Positions 8,883 through 19,611 of a DNA stretch of 64,000 nt are shown piece by piece. The first letter of the stretch is position 1, and each line of letters opens with the position of its first letter. Origin of the DNA: Pseudoxanthomonas suwonensis (GTDB lineage: Bacteria; Pseudomonadota; Gammaproteobacteria; Xanthomonadales; Xanthomonadaceae); the NCBI GenBank assembly GCA_003240695.1, contig QFNC01000012.1:9040-73039 (forward strand), in the 5' to 3' direction. Made by a program: the position numbers and the translations under genes. The notes below the pieces were generated by a model. It was given only the letters and a program-made list of their open reading frames with translations, did no database searches and had not been told where the DNA came from.

Positions 8883-9520
8883 TCCGCGTCTGCATCGTCG
8901 ACGACCAGACCCTGGTGCGTCAGGGCGTCCGCTCGCTGCTGGCGCTGGCCGAGGGCATCGAGGTGGTGGCCGAAGCCAGCGACGGCCGTGAGGCACTGAC
9001 AGTGATCCCCGAATCCCGGCCGGACGTGGTGCTGATGGACATGCGCATGCCGGCCATGTCGGGGCTGGAGGCGATCCAGGCGCTGGCCCGGATCGGACTG
9101 CTGCCGCCCACCATCATCCTGACCACCTTCGACGACGACGATCTGGTGCTGGCCGGCATCAAGGCCGGTGCCAAGGGCTATCTGCTGAAGGACGTGTCGC
9201 TGGAGCAGCTGGTCGGCGCCATCCAGACGGTGGCCGGTGGGGGCTCGCTGGTGCAGCCGGCGGTGACCCAGCGGCTGCTGACCGGGCTGGAAAACCTGCG
9301 CACCGGCTTCGTCAGCCTGGAGCAGCCGGATCCGCTGACCGAGCGCGAAACCGAGATCCTGCGGCTGATGGCATCGGGTTTTTCCAACAAGGAGATCGCC
9401 AATTCCCTGAACGTGGCCGAGGGCACCATCAAGAACCACGTGTCCAACATTCTCAGCAAGCTTGGCGTGCGCGATCGCACCCGGGCGGTGCTGAAGGCGT
9501 TCGAGTTGAAGCTGGTCTGA
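8879..9520 (+). CDS. NarL/FixJ-family response regulator
   Basis: 213 residues. The receiver domain has acidic residues in 'IVDDQ', the phosphorylation site Asp54 in 'VVLMDMRMP', and the conserved Lys in 'GAKGYLLKD'. A LuxR-type helix-turn-helix lies at the C-terminus ('LTERETEILRLMASGFSNKE', then 'TIKNHVSNILSKLGV'). It is the cognate partner of the overlapping kinase gene and should act as a phosphorylation-dependent DNA-binding regulator. Targets unknown. The SRPBCC gene 170 nt downstream is on the same strand but separated by an inverted ACCGGT repeat, so it is probably not cotranscribed. Confidence 0.95.
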   Translation: MIRVCIVDDQTLVRQGVRSLLALAEGIEVVAEASDGREALTVIPESRPDVVLMDMRMPAMSGLEAIQALARIGLLPPTIILTTFDDDDLVLAGIKAGAKGYLLKDVSLEQLVGAIQTVAGGGSLVQPAVTQRLLTGLENLRTGFVSLEQPDPLTERETEILRLMASGFSNKEIANSLNVAEGTIKNHVSNILSKLGVRDRTRAVLKAFELKLV

Positions 9521-9690
9521 GCCGACCGGTCCTGCCGATAACCGGTGACGGCTGCGTGCAGGCCGCGTGACAGCGGGATGACGGCAGCGGCTGCCGGTTG
9601 GCGGACATCTCGCCGGTGGCGCCGCAACTTGCTACGATTGCCGATCTGTGTCCCCGGAACGGCCTTAAGCAGGTCGTGGAGAACTCCTGA

Positions 9691-10779
9691 ATGATCCGTT
9701 TGATCGAGTTGTTGATTTCCATGGTCATCGTCGCGGCCGTGTTCCTGCTGGTCGCGATCGTGCTGCCCAGTTCGCGGCATCTGGAAGAGACGGTGGAAAC
9801 CAACCGCAGGATGACGATCGTCTACGACACCCTGAACAGCTTCCACCGGTTCAAGGACTGGAGTCCGCTGGCCCTGCGCGACCCGAAGATACAGTTGGAG
9901 AAGTCCGGCCCGGAAGCTGGCAAGGGCGCGCGCCTGCAGTACACATCGACCGTGGACAGCATCGGCTCGGGAGCCTACGAAATCACCGATTCGGTGCCGG
10001 GCGATCACGTAGCCATGTCCATCGACAACCAGGCCCGTGGCGCCAACAAGCGCACCGAGTTCAAGCTGGAGCACACCGGCCGCAACAACCGCAACGTCAA
10101 GATCACCCAGACCTACGACGTGGACTACGGCTGGAACCTGCTGGGCCGCTACGCCGGCCTGTACGTCAGCAGCAACGTGGGCGATGACATGCAGCTGGGC
10201 CTGACCCGGCTGGTGAGCATGCTGGCGTCGGTGCCCAACGTGGATTACCGCATGGAAGGCAGCACGCTGACCGACCTGAAGATGGACCAGCGCCCGGCCG
10301 AAGACCTGCTGGTGGTGAATGCCGGCGCGGTGATGCGCGACAACGACGCCATCATGCAGTCGATGAAGCAGAACATGGAATGGATCAACCGCGCCATCGC
10401 GGCCAACAACCTGGAAGCGGCCGGCCCGATGCGCATCATCACCACCGAACTGAGCCGTGACCACTACACCTTCGACGTGGCCGTGCCGGTGCGCCGCAAG
10501 GGCGCCACGCCCGATGCCGCCAGTGCCGCGATGACCGACCTGAAGCTGAGCAGCCCGGTGACCTACCTGCGCAACGAACCCTCGCGCGTCGCCACGGCCA
10601 GGTTCACCGGACACATGGCGGGTCTGGAAAACGTGCGCAATGCCCTGCGTGCCTGGGCGATGACCCAGGGGGAGTCGCTGACCGACCGTCCCTACGAGAT
10701 CTACACCGGCGGCATCGACAAGGCCTTCAGCCAGGACGGGGTTGGCGAATACCAGGTGATCTGGGCCGCACAGGGCTGA
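9691..10779 (+). CDS. membrane-anchored SRPBCC-domain protein with GyrI-like C-terminal half
   Basis: 362 residues. One N-terminal transmembrane helix (about residues 5-26) is followed by a region resembling SRPBCC/polyketide-cyclase ligand-binding folds ('FHRFKDWSPLALRDP', 'GKGARLQYTS'). The second half (from about residue 200) resembles GyrI/effector-binding domains. SRPBCC-plus-GyrI proteins of this length are widespread in Xanthomonadaceae and Bacteroidetes but have no established function. The outer half is probably periplasmic. The start at 9691 is preceded by GGAGAACTCCTGA, which gives an acceptable ribosome site. Confidence 0.8.
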   Translation: MIRLIELLISMVIVAAVFLLVAIVLPSSRHLEETVETNRRMTIVYDTLNSFHRFKDWSPLALRDPKIQLEKSGPEAGKGARLQYTSTVDSIGSGAYEITDSVPGDHVAMSIDNQARGANKRTEFKLEHTGRNNRNVKITQTYDVDYGWNLLGRYAGLYVSSNVGDDMQLGLTRLVSMLASVPNVDYRMEGSTLTDLKMDQRPAEDLLVVNAGAVMRDNDAIMQSMKQNMEWINRAIAANNLEAAGPMRIITTELSRDHYTFDVAVPVRRKGATPDAASAAMTDLKLSSPVTYLRNEPSRVATARFTGHMAGLENVRNALRAWAMTQGESLTDRPYEIYTGGIDKAFSQDGVGEYQVIWAAQG

Positions 10780-11138
10780 TCGGCTCGTGCATTCCCGCCC
10801 GCGGGCTGCTCTGCACGACCTGGCGGGCGGTGACGCGCGCGGGTGACGTGAATCTGCGATCATGGCGACTTCTCTCCTCGTGAAGTCGTTGGCGTGCCGG
10901 TTCTTGGCAAGCAGTTCGGACGCTGCAGCAACGGCAACGCAGGTGCCCGTGGCGGGACGCTACCGCAGGCCGATTTCGCGCGTGACTGCGGTCGCTGGCT
11001 GCGTGGCGACGAGGTCGCGGCGCTCGTCGACGCCGCCTGAGTGTGTGTGCGTCGACACGTTATGATCGCTCGTGGCGGATGCGGCGATGATGCCGTGTCC
11101 GCTGCCGGTTTCAACAGCAGCACATCGGAGTGGATGGA
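10780..11138. other. intergenic region with a possible coding remnant
   Basis: 359 nt without a convincing gene. A plus-strand frame is open from 10852 to the TGA at 11038-11040 and reads ...'GGTLPQADFARDCGRWLRGDE'..., which looks protein-like in composition. It has no ATG and only an internal GTG (10894), so at best it is a gene fragment. A TATGAT box at 11061-11066 may be a -10 element for the DUF3667 gene, but no good -35 is seen. I find no RNA gene or terminator here. Confidence 0.4.
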
Positions 11139-11984
11139 ATGAGGGATGATCCGTCACAGGCCAAGCCGCCGGGGTTGCCGCACTCCCTGCCCCCGCCGCT
11201 GATGCCGCGCGCTTCCACTGCAGCGCCGGAGCCGGCCACGCGCTGTGCCAACTGCGATCGACCCATCGATGGCGAGGCGCAACGCTACTGCCCGGCCTGC
11301 GGCCAACCCACGCCGGCGCAGCGCATCGGCTGGCGGTTTCTGGCTAGGGAAATCGCCAATGGCGTGCTGCCGGCGGATCGCGGCTTCGTGCACTCGTTGC
11401 TGCGGCTGTTCTGGAAGCCGGGGCACTTCATCCGCGGCTACATCCACGGCAGGCGCGCGGGCTTCACCAAGCCGCAGATCATGGTGACGATGACTGCCGC
11501 TATGCTGCTGCTGTGGAGCCGGTTCCTGCTTGGCAGCGATCCGTTTCCGGAGGTGGGCAACGCGTCCGGCGGCGCTGCCGCATTCGAGCAGGGCCTGACC
11601 CGCTGGGCGAACAGCAACTTCGCCGTGTTCAGCCTGTTGCTGCTGCCGGTGCAGGCGGCTGCATTCAGGCTGGTGTTCCCACGCACCGGTGGATTCAGCT
11701 ACCCGGAATGGCTGGCGATCACCGCGCTGCTGATCGCGCAGGCCAACGTGCTGTGGGCGCTGCTGCTGCCGCTGCAGAAATGGATGCCGGGCGCCATGGC
11801 CATCATCACGCTGGTGATCGTCGGGTGCAACACGATCAGTCTGGTGCAGCTGTTCGATGTTCAGTCCGCGTGGAAGACTTTTTGGCGGTCTCTGGCCGGA
11901 TACGCGCTGTACCTGCTGACCTACCTGCTGATCCTGAGCGTCATCACTGTGGTGGCAATGGCCGTGCTCGGATACCGCGCATGA
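11139..11984 (+). CDS. DUF3667 family membrane protein with N-terminal zinc ribbon
   Basis: 281 residues. The N-terminal CxxC...CxxC pair ('RCANCDRPIDG', 'RYCPACGQP') forms a zinc ribbon. The conserved 'NGVLPADRGFVHSLLRLFWK' segment and five or so transmembrane helices follow. This architecture is that of DUF3667 proteins; no function is established. The ATG at 11139 is eight bases after GGAG; the GTG at 11130 would add three residues. The gene stands alone between a gap and the convergent hypothetical gene that ends at 12061. Confidence 0.85.
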   Translation: MRDDPSQAKPPGLPHSLPPPLMPRASTAAPEPATRCANCDRPIDGEAQRYCPACGQPTPAQRIGWRFLAREIANGVLPADRGFVHSLLRLFWKPGHFIRGYIHGRRAGFTKPQIMVTMTAAMLLLWSRFLLGSDPFPEVGNASGGAAAFEQGLTRWANSNFAVFSLLLLPVQAAAFRLVFPRTGGFSYPEWLAITALLIAQANVLWALLLPLQKWMPGAMAIITLVIVGCNTISLVQLFDVQSAWKTFWRSLAGYALYLLTYLLILSVITVVAMAVLGYRA

Positions 11985-12060
11985 GCAGCAGCGGCCTCCT
12001 CACCGGTGTCGGTCTACCGCGTCGCGAAGTGTGCCGTGCCGGCCGGCCTTGACCACGCCA

Positions 12061-12720
12061 TCAGCAGCCAGTGAGGGCGGGAATCAGGCCGCTCCAGTTG
12101 CCTCCTTTCACGTCGACGTCGTAGATATTGCCTTCGGTTTCGACGTCCACCTCCTTGAACAGGCTCTTCTCGCGCGCGAGGGAATATTGCTGGGTTTCGT
12201 AGTAGTCGACCCTGCCACCATAGTTGCCATAACCGGAACCCGTATAGACGTCCCGGGACTTGCCCTGGTTGAACGCGTGCGTGACCATGATGAGGTACTT
12301 GCCGGGCTTGATTTCGGGGATGCGGAACCGCCCATTTTCATCGGTCTGCGAATCGATCCGGATATTCCAGACCTGCTCGGGAAGTCCTTCGTACTGCTTC
12401 TTCTTGTTCCTGGACTTCCATAGCTGGACCCACTCCTCCAGGTAGGCGGTGCGCGGGAACAGCCAGACGTCAGTGTTCCGGGCCGGATAGACCATGCCGT
12501 CGTACTTCGAGCAGACCTCGCCCTGGATCGTGGCGGTACCCCGCTCCAGCGCACTGCGTGCCTGAGCCTCGTCGAACGGTGATTTTGGCGTGAGAGCGAT
12601 CGGCTTCGGCCTGGCGGCTTCATCCTGCTCGGCCATTGAAGGCACCACGCGAACCTGCGCATGGGCCGACAGACAAGGCAGCAGTGCGAGTATCAGGCAA
12701 CAGGCGCGTTTCAAGTGCAA
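12061..12720 (-). CDS. secreted hypothetical protein with carboxypeptidase-regulatory-like fold
   Basis: About 219 residues from a TTG at 12720, which places the hydrophobic stretch 'CCLILALLPCLSAHAQ' at the N-terminus as a Sec signal peptide cleaved after SAHA. The only ATG further upstream is inside pyrF. The mature part contains 'TDENGRFRIPEIKPGKYLI', the pattern of carboxypeptidase-regulatory or transthyretin-like beta-sandwich domains, which often mediate protein interaction. The tail is rich in Tyr and Gly ('GSGYGNYGGRVDYYE'). No specific family recognised. Start codon uncertain. Confidence 0.65.
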   Translation of the reverse strand: MHLKRACCLILALLPCLSAHAQVRVVPSMAEQDEAARPKPIALTPKSPFDEAQARSALERGTATIQGEVCSKYDGMVYPARNTDVWLFPRTAYLEEWVQLWKSRNKKKQYEGLPEQVWNIRIDSQTDENGRFRIPEIKPGKYLIMVTHAFNQGKSRDVYTGSGYGNYGGRVDYYETQQYSLAREKSLFKEVDVETEGNIYDVDVKGGNWSGLIPALTGC

Positions 12721-12781
12721 TCGTCCCCAGTCTGGAGGCGCAATCGCACATCGGGATGCAATGGCGGTGAAGCCGCGCCAT

Positions 12782-13615
12782 TCAACGATGGCGGTTGATC
12801 CGATCACGCAGCTCGCGGGCTGAATCGGCGGCGGCGTCGGCAAAACCGTCGCCGGATGCGGCATACAGAATGGCGCGCGAGACGTTGATCATCAGCCCGG
12901 TGCCGTCGGCGCTCGTGCCGTTGCGCACCACCGCTTCGACATCGCCGCCCTGCGTGCCGATGCCCGGCACCAACAAAGGCATGTCGCCGACGATGCCGCG
13001 GATGCTCTTCAAGGCTTCCGGATACGTGGCGCCGACAACCAGCGCGCAGTTGCCGCCGGCGTTCCAGTGCTGTGAGGCAACCGTGCGGGCGATGCGCTGG
13101 TACAGCGGCTCGCGATCGCCGGTTCCATCGGATACCAGCATGTCCTGGAAATCGCGCGCACCCGGGTTGCTGGTATGGCACAGGAAGATGCAGCCCCGGT
13201 CGTTGCGCTGCAGGAAAGGCTGGGCGGAATCGAACCCCATGTACGGGTTCAATGTCACCGCGTCCGCGCCGTAGCGGTCGAAGGCCTCCACCGCGTACTG
13301 CTCGGCGGTGCTGCCGATGTCGCCGCGCTTGGCATCCAGGATCACCGGCACGTCGGGATGGGCCGCGTTGAGATGGGCGATCAGCCGCTGAAGCTGGGCC
13401 TCGCCGGTGTTGTGCGCGGCGAAATGGGCGATCTGCGGCTTGAATGCGCAGGCGAATTCGGCAGTTGCATCGGCGATGGATGCGCAGAAAGCGAACAGGG
13501 CGTCCTCGTCGTCGACGAAGGCATCGGGAAATCGTGCCGGATCCGGATCCAGCCCGACGCACAGAAGGGTGTCGGCCTGGTGCCAGCGCTTGCGCAGTGT
13601 GTCGATGAATCCCAT
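12782..13615 (-). CDS. pyrF: orotidine 5'-phosphate decarboxylase
   Basis: 277 residues. The catalytic 'DAKRGDIGSTAEQYA' block, with its Asp-Lys-Asp network, identifies OMP decarboxylase. The length and order of motifs fit the longer type 2 form found in Xanthomonas and actinobacteria rather than the roughly 230-residue E. coli type. It converts OMP to UMP in the last step of de novo pyrimidine synthesis. It lies 49 nt downstream of ettA on the same strand, separated by a GC-rich hairpin. Confidence 0.95.
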   Translation of the reverse strand: MGFIDTLRKRWHQADTLLCVGLDPDPARFPDAFVDDEDALFAFCASIADATAEFACAFKPQIAHFAAHNTGEAQLQRLIAHLNAAHPDVPVILDAKRGDIGSTAEQYAVEAFDRYGADAVTLNPYMGFDSAQPFLQRNDRGCIFLCHTSNPGARDFQDMLVSDGTGDREPLYQRIARTVASQHWNAGGNCALVVGATYPEALKSIRGIVGDMPLLVPGIGTQGGDVEAVVRNGTSADGTGLMINVSRAILYAASGDGFADAAADSARELRDRINRHR

Positions 13616-13635
13616 GTCGCATCCTCGCAGATGAG

Positions 13636-13657
13636 GACGCCCGCAGGCGCGGGCGTC
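13636..13657 (-). terminator. GC-rich hairpin between ettA and pyrF (weak terminator or pausing site)
   Basis: A perfect 9-bp stem, GACGCCCGC with GCGGGCGTC around a 4-nt loop, lies just after the ettA stop on the minus strand. No run of T follows, so it is not a classical intrinsic terminator. It may attenuate read-through into pyrF or protect the ettA 3' end. Confidence 0.35.
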
Positions 13658-13664
13658 GTGTGCA

Positions 13665-15323
<1,659 letters not shown>

Positions 15324-15509
15324 GCGGACTCCGGAAACGGCGCCGTTGCGCTGGCGCAGCCAGCCGGCCCTGGGAAGAGTGGGACGCGGCATTATACGGC
15401 GCGTGCACGAGCCGTGCCCCTGGCTGAATGCGTTTGTCGGGGTCTGCCTGTGTTCATCATGCAATGCGGATAGTCGTCTCCATCGTCCGTTACCATCTGG
15501 AGAACCTGC

Positions 15510-15977
15510 ATGAAGACCCGTCTGTCAATCGCTGTGCTGACTGCTGCGATCGCGGCCATGAGCCTTGGCAATGCCGCGATTGCCAAGGAGAAGGATCGCG
15601 GTCACCACGGCCACCAGCAATCGCGCCAGCAGGATCGCCACGATCGGGATGACGATCGGCGCATCCGCAACTACCAGCCGCAGCCGGTCTGGCATCAGGG
15701 TGACCGTCGTCATGACGACCGCAGCCGCCGCTATCACCCGCAATCCGGCAAGTGGGACAATGACCGGCGCGGACCGCCGTCGTGGGCCAAGGGCAAGGAC
15801 TATCGTAGCTACGGCTACGACCGCGTGATCTACGTGCCGTATGCCGATTATCGCCGCTACGACCTGTACGCTCCGCGCGATGGCTACCGCTGGGTACGCG
15901 ACGATTCCGGCCACTACCTGCTGGTGTCGCTCGCGTCGGGCATCATCAGCGACATCCTGTATCGCCACGGTCTGTAG
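15510..15977 (+). CDS. RcnB family periplasmic protein
   Basis: 155 residues: a signal peptide (cleavage near AAIA-K, about residue 25), then a long His/Arg/Asp/Gln-rich stretch. The C-terminal motif 'YRWVRDDSGHYLLVSLASGI' is characteristic of RcnB-like proteins. E. coli RcnB modulates nickel/cobalt export in the periplasm. Here the His-rich linker could bind metal, but no efflux gene is adjacent. Transcription ends at a strong terminator 36 nt downstream. Confidence 0.85.
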   Translation: MKTRLSIAVLTAAIAAMSLGNAAIAKEKDRGHHGHQQSRQQDRHDRDDDRRIRNYQPQPVWHQGDRRHDDRSRRYHPQSGKWDNDRRGPPSWAKGKDYRSYGYDRVIYVPYADYRRYDLYAPRDGYRWVRDDSGHYLLVSLASGIISDILYRHGL

Positions 15978-16013
15978 GACGGATCGCTGGCATCGCCGGC
16001 CCAGCGGCCGCGG

Positions 16014-16038
16014 AACCGCCCTTTCGAGGGCGGTTTTT
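16014..16038 (+). terminator. intrinsic terminator after the RcnB-like gene
   Basis: Stem AACCGCCC/GGGCGGTT (8 bp, 6-nt loop TTTCGA) merges into a run of T residues, a textbook rho-independent terminator. Its T-run overlaps the expected -35 region of the glyA promoter. Confidence 0.9.
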
Positions 16039-16057
16039 CGTTGCACGGACGGCTGCG

Positions 16058-16072
16058 CCTAGAATAGGCGGC
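16058..16072 (+). promoter_or_regulatory. glyA -10 box with GC-rich discriminator
   Basis: TAGAAT at 16060-16065 lies 28 nt before the glyA ATG. The 15-nt block CCTAGAATAGGCGGC is identical to the -10/discriminator block of the tRNA-Thr promoter at 45685-45699. The -35 (TTCGTT, 17-nt spacing) is poor. A G+C-rich discriminator is typical of growth-rate-controlled promoters. Confidence 0.5.
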
Positions 16073-16092
16073 TCACCCGCCGGGAGACGCCC

Positions 16093-17346
16093 ATGTTCCG
16101 CAAGGCAGACCGCATCGCCGACACCGACCCCGACCTGGCCCGCGCCATCGCCGACGAAGCACGGCGACAGGAAGACCACGTCGAACTGATCGCGTCGGAG
16201 AACTACTGCAGCCCGCAGGTGATGCAAGCGCAGGGCAGCGTGCTGACCAACAAGTACGCGGAAGGCTATCCCGGCAAGCGTTACTACGGTGGCTGCGAAT
16301 TCGTGGACGTGGCCGAGCAATTGGCCATCGACCGGCTGAAACAGCTGTACGACTGCGACTACGCCAACGTGCAGCCGCATTCCGGGTCGCAGGCGAACCA
16401 GGCGGTGTACCTGTCGCTGCTGCAGCCGGGCGACCGCATCGTCGGCATGAGCCTGGCGCATGGTGGCCACCTCACCCACGGCGCATCCGTCAACATCAGC
16501 GGCAGGCTGTTCGACGTGAAGCAGTACGGCGTGAACGATCAAGGCCTGATCGACTATGACGCGGTCGAGCGCATCTGCGCCGAGCATAGGCCGAAGATGG
16601 TGGTGGGCGGCTTCAGCGCGTATTCGCAGGTGGTGGACTGGGCGCGGATGCGCGCGATCGCCGACCGGGTGGGCGCGTATTTCTTCGTGGACATGGCCCA
16701 TGTCGCCGGTCTGGTCGCGGCCGGCGTGTATCCCAGCCCGATGGCGCATGCGCACGTGGTGACATCGACCACGCACAAGACCCTGCGCGGCCCGCGCGGC
16801 GGGATCATTGTCGCGCGCAATCCGGACGCGGACCTGCAGAAGAAGCTGCAGTCGATCGTGTTTCCGGGCATCCAGGGCGGGCCGCTGATGCATGTCATCG
16901 CGGCCAAGGCGGTGGCGTTCAAGGAGGCGCTGGATCCGGCCTTCAAGACCTACCAGCAGCAGGTGGTGAAGAATGCGCAGGCGATGGCGAACGCCATCAT
17001 CGCGCGCGGCTACAGGATCGTGTCCGGCGGCACGCGGAATCACCTGATGCTGATCGATCTGATCGGCAAGGGCGTGACCGGCAAGGATGCGGAAGCGGCA
17101 CTGGGCCGTGCGCACATCACCGTGAACAAGAATGCAGTGCCCAACGATCCGCAGAAGCCGTTCGTGACCTCGGGTCTGCGCATCGGCACTCCGGCGGTGA
17201 CGACCCGTGGCTACAACGAGCCGGAGTGCGTGGCGCTGGCCAACTGGATCTGCGACGTGCTGGACGCGCCCAACGATGACGTCGTCATCGCTGGGGTGCG
17301 CGGGAATGTCGAGAAGCAGTGCGCGCAATTCCCGGTGTACGCCTGA
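16093..17346 (+). CDS. glyA: serine hydroxymethyltransferase
   Basis: 417 residues. The conserved '[20 protein letters not shown]' N-terminal block and the PLP-lysine segment '[14 protein letters not shown]' identify GlyA. It converts serine plus tetrahydrofolate to glycine plus 5,10-methylene-THF, feeding thymidylate and purine synthesis. It is the first gene of a plus-strand run glyA-nrdR-ribD-ribE-ribBX-ribH-nusB-thiL; nrdR starts three bases after its stop. GGAGA precedes the ATG. Confidence 0.98.
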   Translation: MFRKADRIADTDPDLARAIADEARRQEDHVELIASENYCSPQVMQAQGSVLTNKYAEGYPGKRYYGGCEFVDVAEQLAIDRLKQLYDCDYANVQPHSGSQANQAVYLSLLQPGDRIVGMSLAHGGHLTHGASVNISGRLFDVKQYGVNDQGLIDYDAVERICAEHRPKMVVGGFSAYSQVVDWARMRAIADRVGAYFFVDMAHVAGLVAAGVYPSPMAHAHVVTSTTHKTLRGPRGGIIVARNPDADLQKKLQSIVFPGIQGGPLMHVIAAKAVAFKEALDPAFKTYQQQVVKNAQAMANAIIARGYRIVSGGTRNHLMLIDLIGKGVTGKDAEAALGRAHITVNKNAVPNDPQKPFVTSGLRIGTPAVTTRGYNEPECVALANWICDVLDAPNDDVVIAGVRGNVEKQCAQFPVYA

Positions 17347-17349
17347 GCC

Positions 17350-17868
17350 GTGCACTGTCCGTACTGCCAGCATGCCGACACCCGCGTGATCGACTCGCGG
17401 GTCAGCGACGACGGCGCCACGATCCGCCGGCGCCGCGGCTGCGAGGCCTGCGGCGAGCGCTTTTCCACGCTGGAAACCATCGAGCTGAAACTGCCGGCGA
17501 TCATCAAGTCCGACGGTCGGCGCGAGCATTTCGATGCACGCAAGCTGCGCCACGGCTTCGATCGCGCGCTGCACAAGCGGCCGGTGTCGGAGGAGCAGAT
17601 CGAGGCGGCGGTGCGCGCGGTCGTCCACCAGCTGCGCATGACCACCGAACGCGAGCTGACCTCGCGCCGGGTGGGCGAATTCGTGATGGAGGAACTGCAC
17701 AAGCTCGACCAGGTGGCCTTCGTCCGGTTCGCCTCGGTATACCGGGCGTTCGAGGACGTGGCCGATTTCCGCGAGGCCTTGGACAGCCTGGCGCGCGAGG
17801 TGCCCAGCGAAGGCCAGCTTCCGCTGCTGGGCGATGTCGCCGCGGACCGGAAGGCGAAAGAGCGATGA
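17350..17868 (+). CDS. nrdR: transcriptional repressor NrdR
   Basis: 172 residues starting at GTG ([11 protein letters not shown]). The zinc ribbon uses CPYC and 'CEACGERF'; the ATP-cone domain follows from about residue 45 ('[16 protein letters not shown]'). NrdR senses ATP/dATP and represses ribonucleotide reductase genes by binding NrdR boxes. The canonical NrdR is about 150 residues; this one has a slightly longer tail ending 'ADRKAKER'. Placement before ribD is conserved in gammaproteobacteria. Confidence 0.97.
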   Translation: MHCPYCQHADTRVIDSRVSDDGATIRRRRGCEACGERFSTLETIELKLPAIIKSDGRREHFDARKLRHGFDRALHKRPVSEEQIEAAVRAVVHQLRMTTERELTSRRVGEFVMEELHKLDQVAFVRFASVYRAFEDVADFREALDSLAREVPSEGQLPLLGDVAADRKAKER

Positions 17869-17901
17869 GAGTGATGACGGACCTGTCTGCGGGAGCGTGC
17901 C

Positions 17902-19008
17902 ATGCCGGATGACGGTTTTTCCGCCTTCGACCACGCCATGATGGCGCGCGCGCTGCGGCTGGCCGAACGTGGCCGCTACACCGCCCGCCCGAACCCGATG
18001 GTGGGCTGCGTGATCACCCGCGATGAGGTGATCGTGGGCGAAGGCCTGCACTGGCGTGCCGGCGAGGCGCACGCGGAAATCCTGGCATTGCGTGCGGCTG
18101 GCGATGCGGCGCGCGGCGCCACCGTGTACTGCACGCTGGAACCGTGCGCCCATGTCGGCAGGACCGGCCCCTGCGCCGAAGCGCTGATCGAAGCAGGCGT
18201 GAGCCGCGTGGTGGCGGCCATGCGCGACCCATTTCCGCAGGTGGATGGCAAGGGTTTCGAGCGCCTGCAGGCGGCCGGCATCTGCGTGCAGCATGGCTTG
18301 CTGCAGGCACAGGCCGAAACGTTGAATCTGGGTTTTTTCTCTCGCATCGGTCGTGGCCGGCCGTGGGTGCGGGTGAAACTGGCCTGCAGTCTGGATGGCC
18401 GCACCGCGATGGCGTCGGGCGAGTCGCAGTGGATCACCGGCGAATCGGCGCGGCAGGATGTGCACCGCTGGCGGGCACGCAGTGGCGCGATCCTGACCGG
18501 CTCGGGCACGGTGCTGGCGGATGATCCCAGCCTGACTGCGCGCCTGCAGGCCGGCATCGTGCTGCAGCCACCGCTGCGCGTGGTGCTGGATCCCGGCCTG
18601 GCCACGGCGGCACGGGGCAAGGTGCGCGAAGGTCGTGCACCCACGCTGTACGTGCATGCACCCGACGCCAAGCCGCCGGCAGGGTTCGCCGCGGAACGCA
18701 TCGCGGTGCCGTTCCGCGATGGCGGTCTGGACCTGCATGCCGTGATGGCGGCGCTGGCGCAGCGACAGATCAACGACGTGCAGGTGGAAGCCGGCGCCAC
18801 GCTGGCCGGAGCCTTCCTGCAGGCCGGACTGGTGGACGAACTGCTGCTATACATCGCACCGGTGCTGTTGGGCGCACAGGCGCGTCCGTTGTTCGACGGC
18901 CTGAATATCACCAACATGGCCGAGCGGCTGCGCCTGCGCACCGTGGACACGCGCAGGCTGGGCGAGGACCTGCGCCTGCTGCTGCGGCCGATCGCGGCGG
19001 AGGTCTGA
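17902..19008 (+). CDS. ribD: bifunctional riboflavin biosynthesis deaminase/reductase RibD
   Basis: 368 residues. The N-terminal cytidine-deaminase-like half has 'GEAHAEILAL' and the zinc-binding 'LEPCAHVGRTGPC'. The C-terminal half is a DHFR-like reductase ('VKLACSLDGRTAMASGESQW'). It performs the second and third steps of the pathway from the GTP-derived pyrimidine. The ATG at 17902 follows GGGAGC. It lies 3 nt before ribE. No FMN riboswitch is visible in the 33-nt gap upstream. Confidence 0.97.
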   Translation: MPDDGFSAFDHAMMARALRLAERGRYTARPNPMVGCVITRDEVIVGEGLHWRAGEAHAEILALRAAGDAARGATVYCTLEPCAHVGRTGPCAEALIEAGVSRVVAAMRDPFPQVDGKGFERLQAAGICVQHGLLQAQAETLNLGFFSRIGRGRPWVRVKLACSLDGRTAMASGESQWITGESARQDVHRWRARSGAILTGSGTVLADDPSLTARLQAGIVLQPPLRVVLDPGLATAARGKVREGRAPTLYVHAPDAKPPAGFAAERIAVPFRDGGLDLHAVMAALAQRQINDVQVEAGATLAGAFLQAGLVDELLLYIAPVLLGAQARPLFDGLNITNMAERLRLRTVDTRRLGEDLRLLLRPIAAEV

Positions 19009-19011
19009 GCG

Positions 19012-19611
19012 ATGTTCACCGGACTGGTGCAGGGCGTCGGCAGGTTGCGTTCGCGCGAAACGCGTGACGGCGACATGCGCCTGATCATCGACACTGGCAC
19101 GTTGCCGTTCGCGGATGCCGCCCTGGGCGAAAGCATCGCGGTGAACGGCTGCTGCCTGACCGTGGTGGCGTTCGATAGAGACTCGTTCGCGGTCGACGCC
19201 TCCAACGAAACGCTGGCCCTGACCACGCTGGGAGGCCTGCACGCAGGAGCTGCCCTGAACCTGGAACGCGCGATGCAGGTGCAGGATCGCTTCGGTGGCC
19301 ACATCGTCAGTGGCCATGTCGATGGCGTCGGCCGCGTCATCGACATCCAGCCCGATGCCCGCGCGCAGCGCTGGCGTTTCGTCATGCCGCCGTCGCTGGC
19401 GAAATACGTGGCGAAGAAGGGCTCGATCTGCGTCGATGGGGTCAGCCTGACCGTCAATGCAGCAGACAATGGCGGCTTCGCGGTCGCGCTGATCCCGCAT
19501 ACCATCTCCCACACCGCCTTCGCCCACACGCGGGTCGGCGATGCGGTGAATCTCGAAATCGATCTGGTCGCGCGCTACGTGGAGCGGCTGCTGCAGGAAC
19601 GCCCCGCATGA
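19012..19611 (+). CDS. ribE: riboflavin synthase alpha subunit
   Basis: 199 residues starting MFTGLVQGVG, the invariant beginning of the trimeric riboflavin synthase. Two lumazine-binding repeats are present, each with 'VNGCCLTV'-like and 'VDGVSLTVN' motifs. It dismutates two 6,7-dimethyl-8-ribityllumazine molecules into riboflavin plus the pyrimidinedione precursor. Its stop overlaps the ATG of the next gene by four bases. Confidence 0.97.
   Translation: MFTGLVQGVGRLRSRETRDGDMRLIIDTGTLPFADAALGESIAVNGCCLTVVAFDRDSFAVDASNETLALTTLGGLHAGAALNLERAMQVQDRFGGHIVSGHVDGVGRVIDIQPDARAQRWRFVMPPSLAKYVAKKGSICVDGVSLTVNAADNGGFAVALIPHTISHTAFAHTRVGDAVNLEIDLVARYVERLLQERPA

Noticed and set aside
17869..17901. FMN riboswitch upstream of ribD
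   Set aside because: The gap is only 33 nt, too short for an RFN element; none of its conserved stems are visible here or before ribH.
15946..18738. 930-residue antisense frame over glyA-nrdR-ribD
   Set aside because: His/Arg/Gln-rich translation with no domain; it mirrors the third-position GC of the real genes on the other strand.
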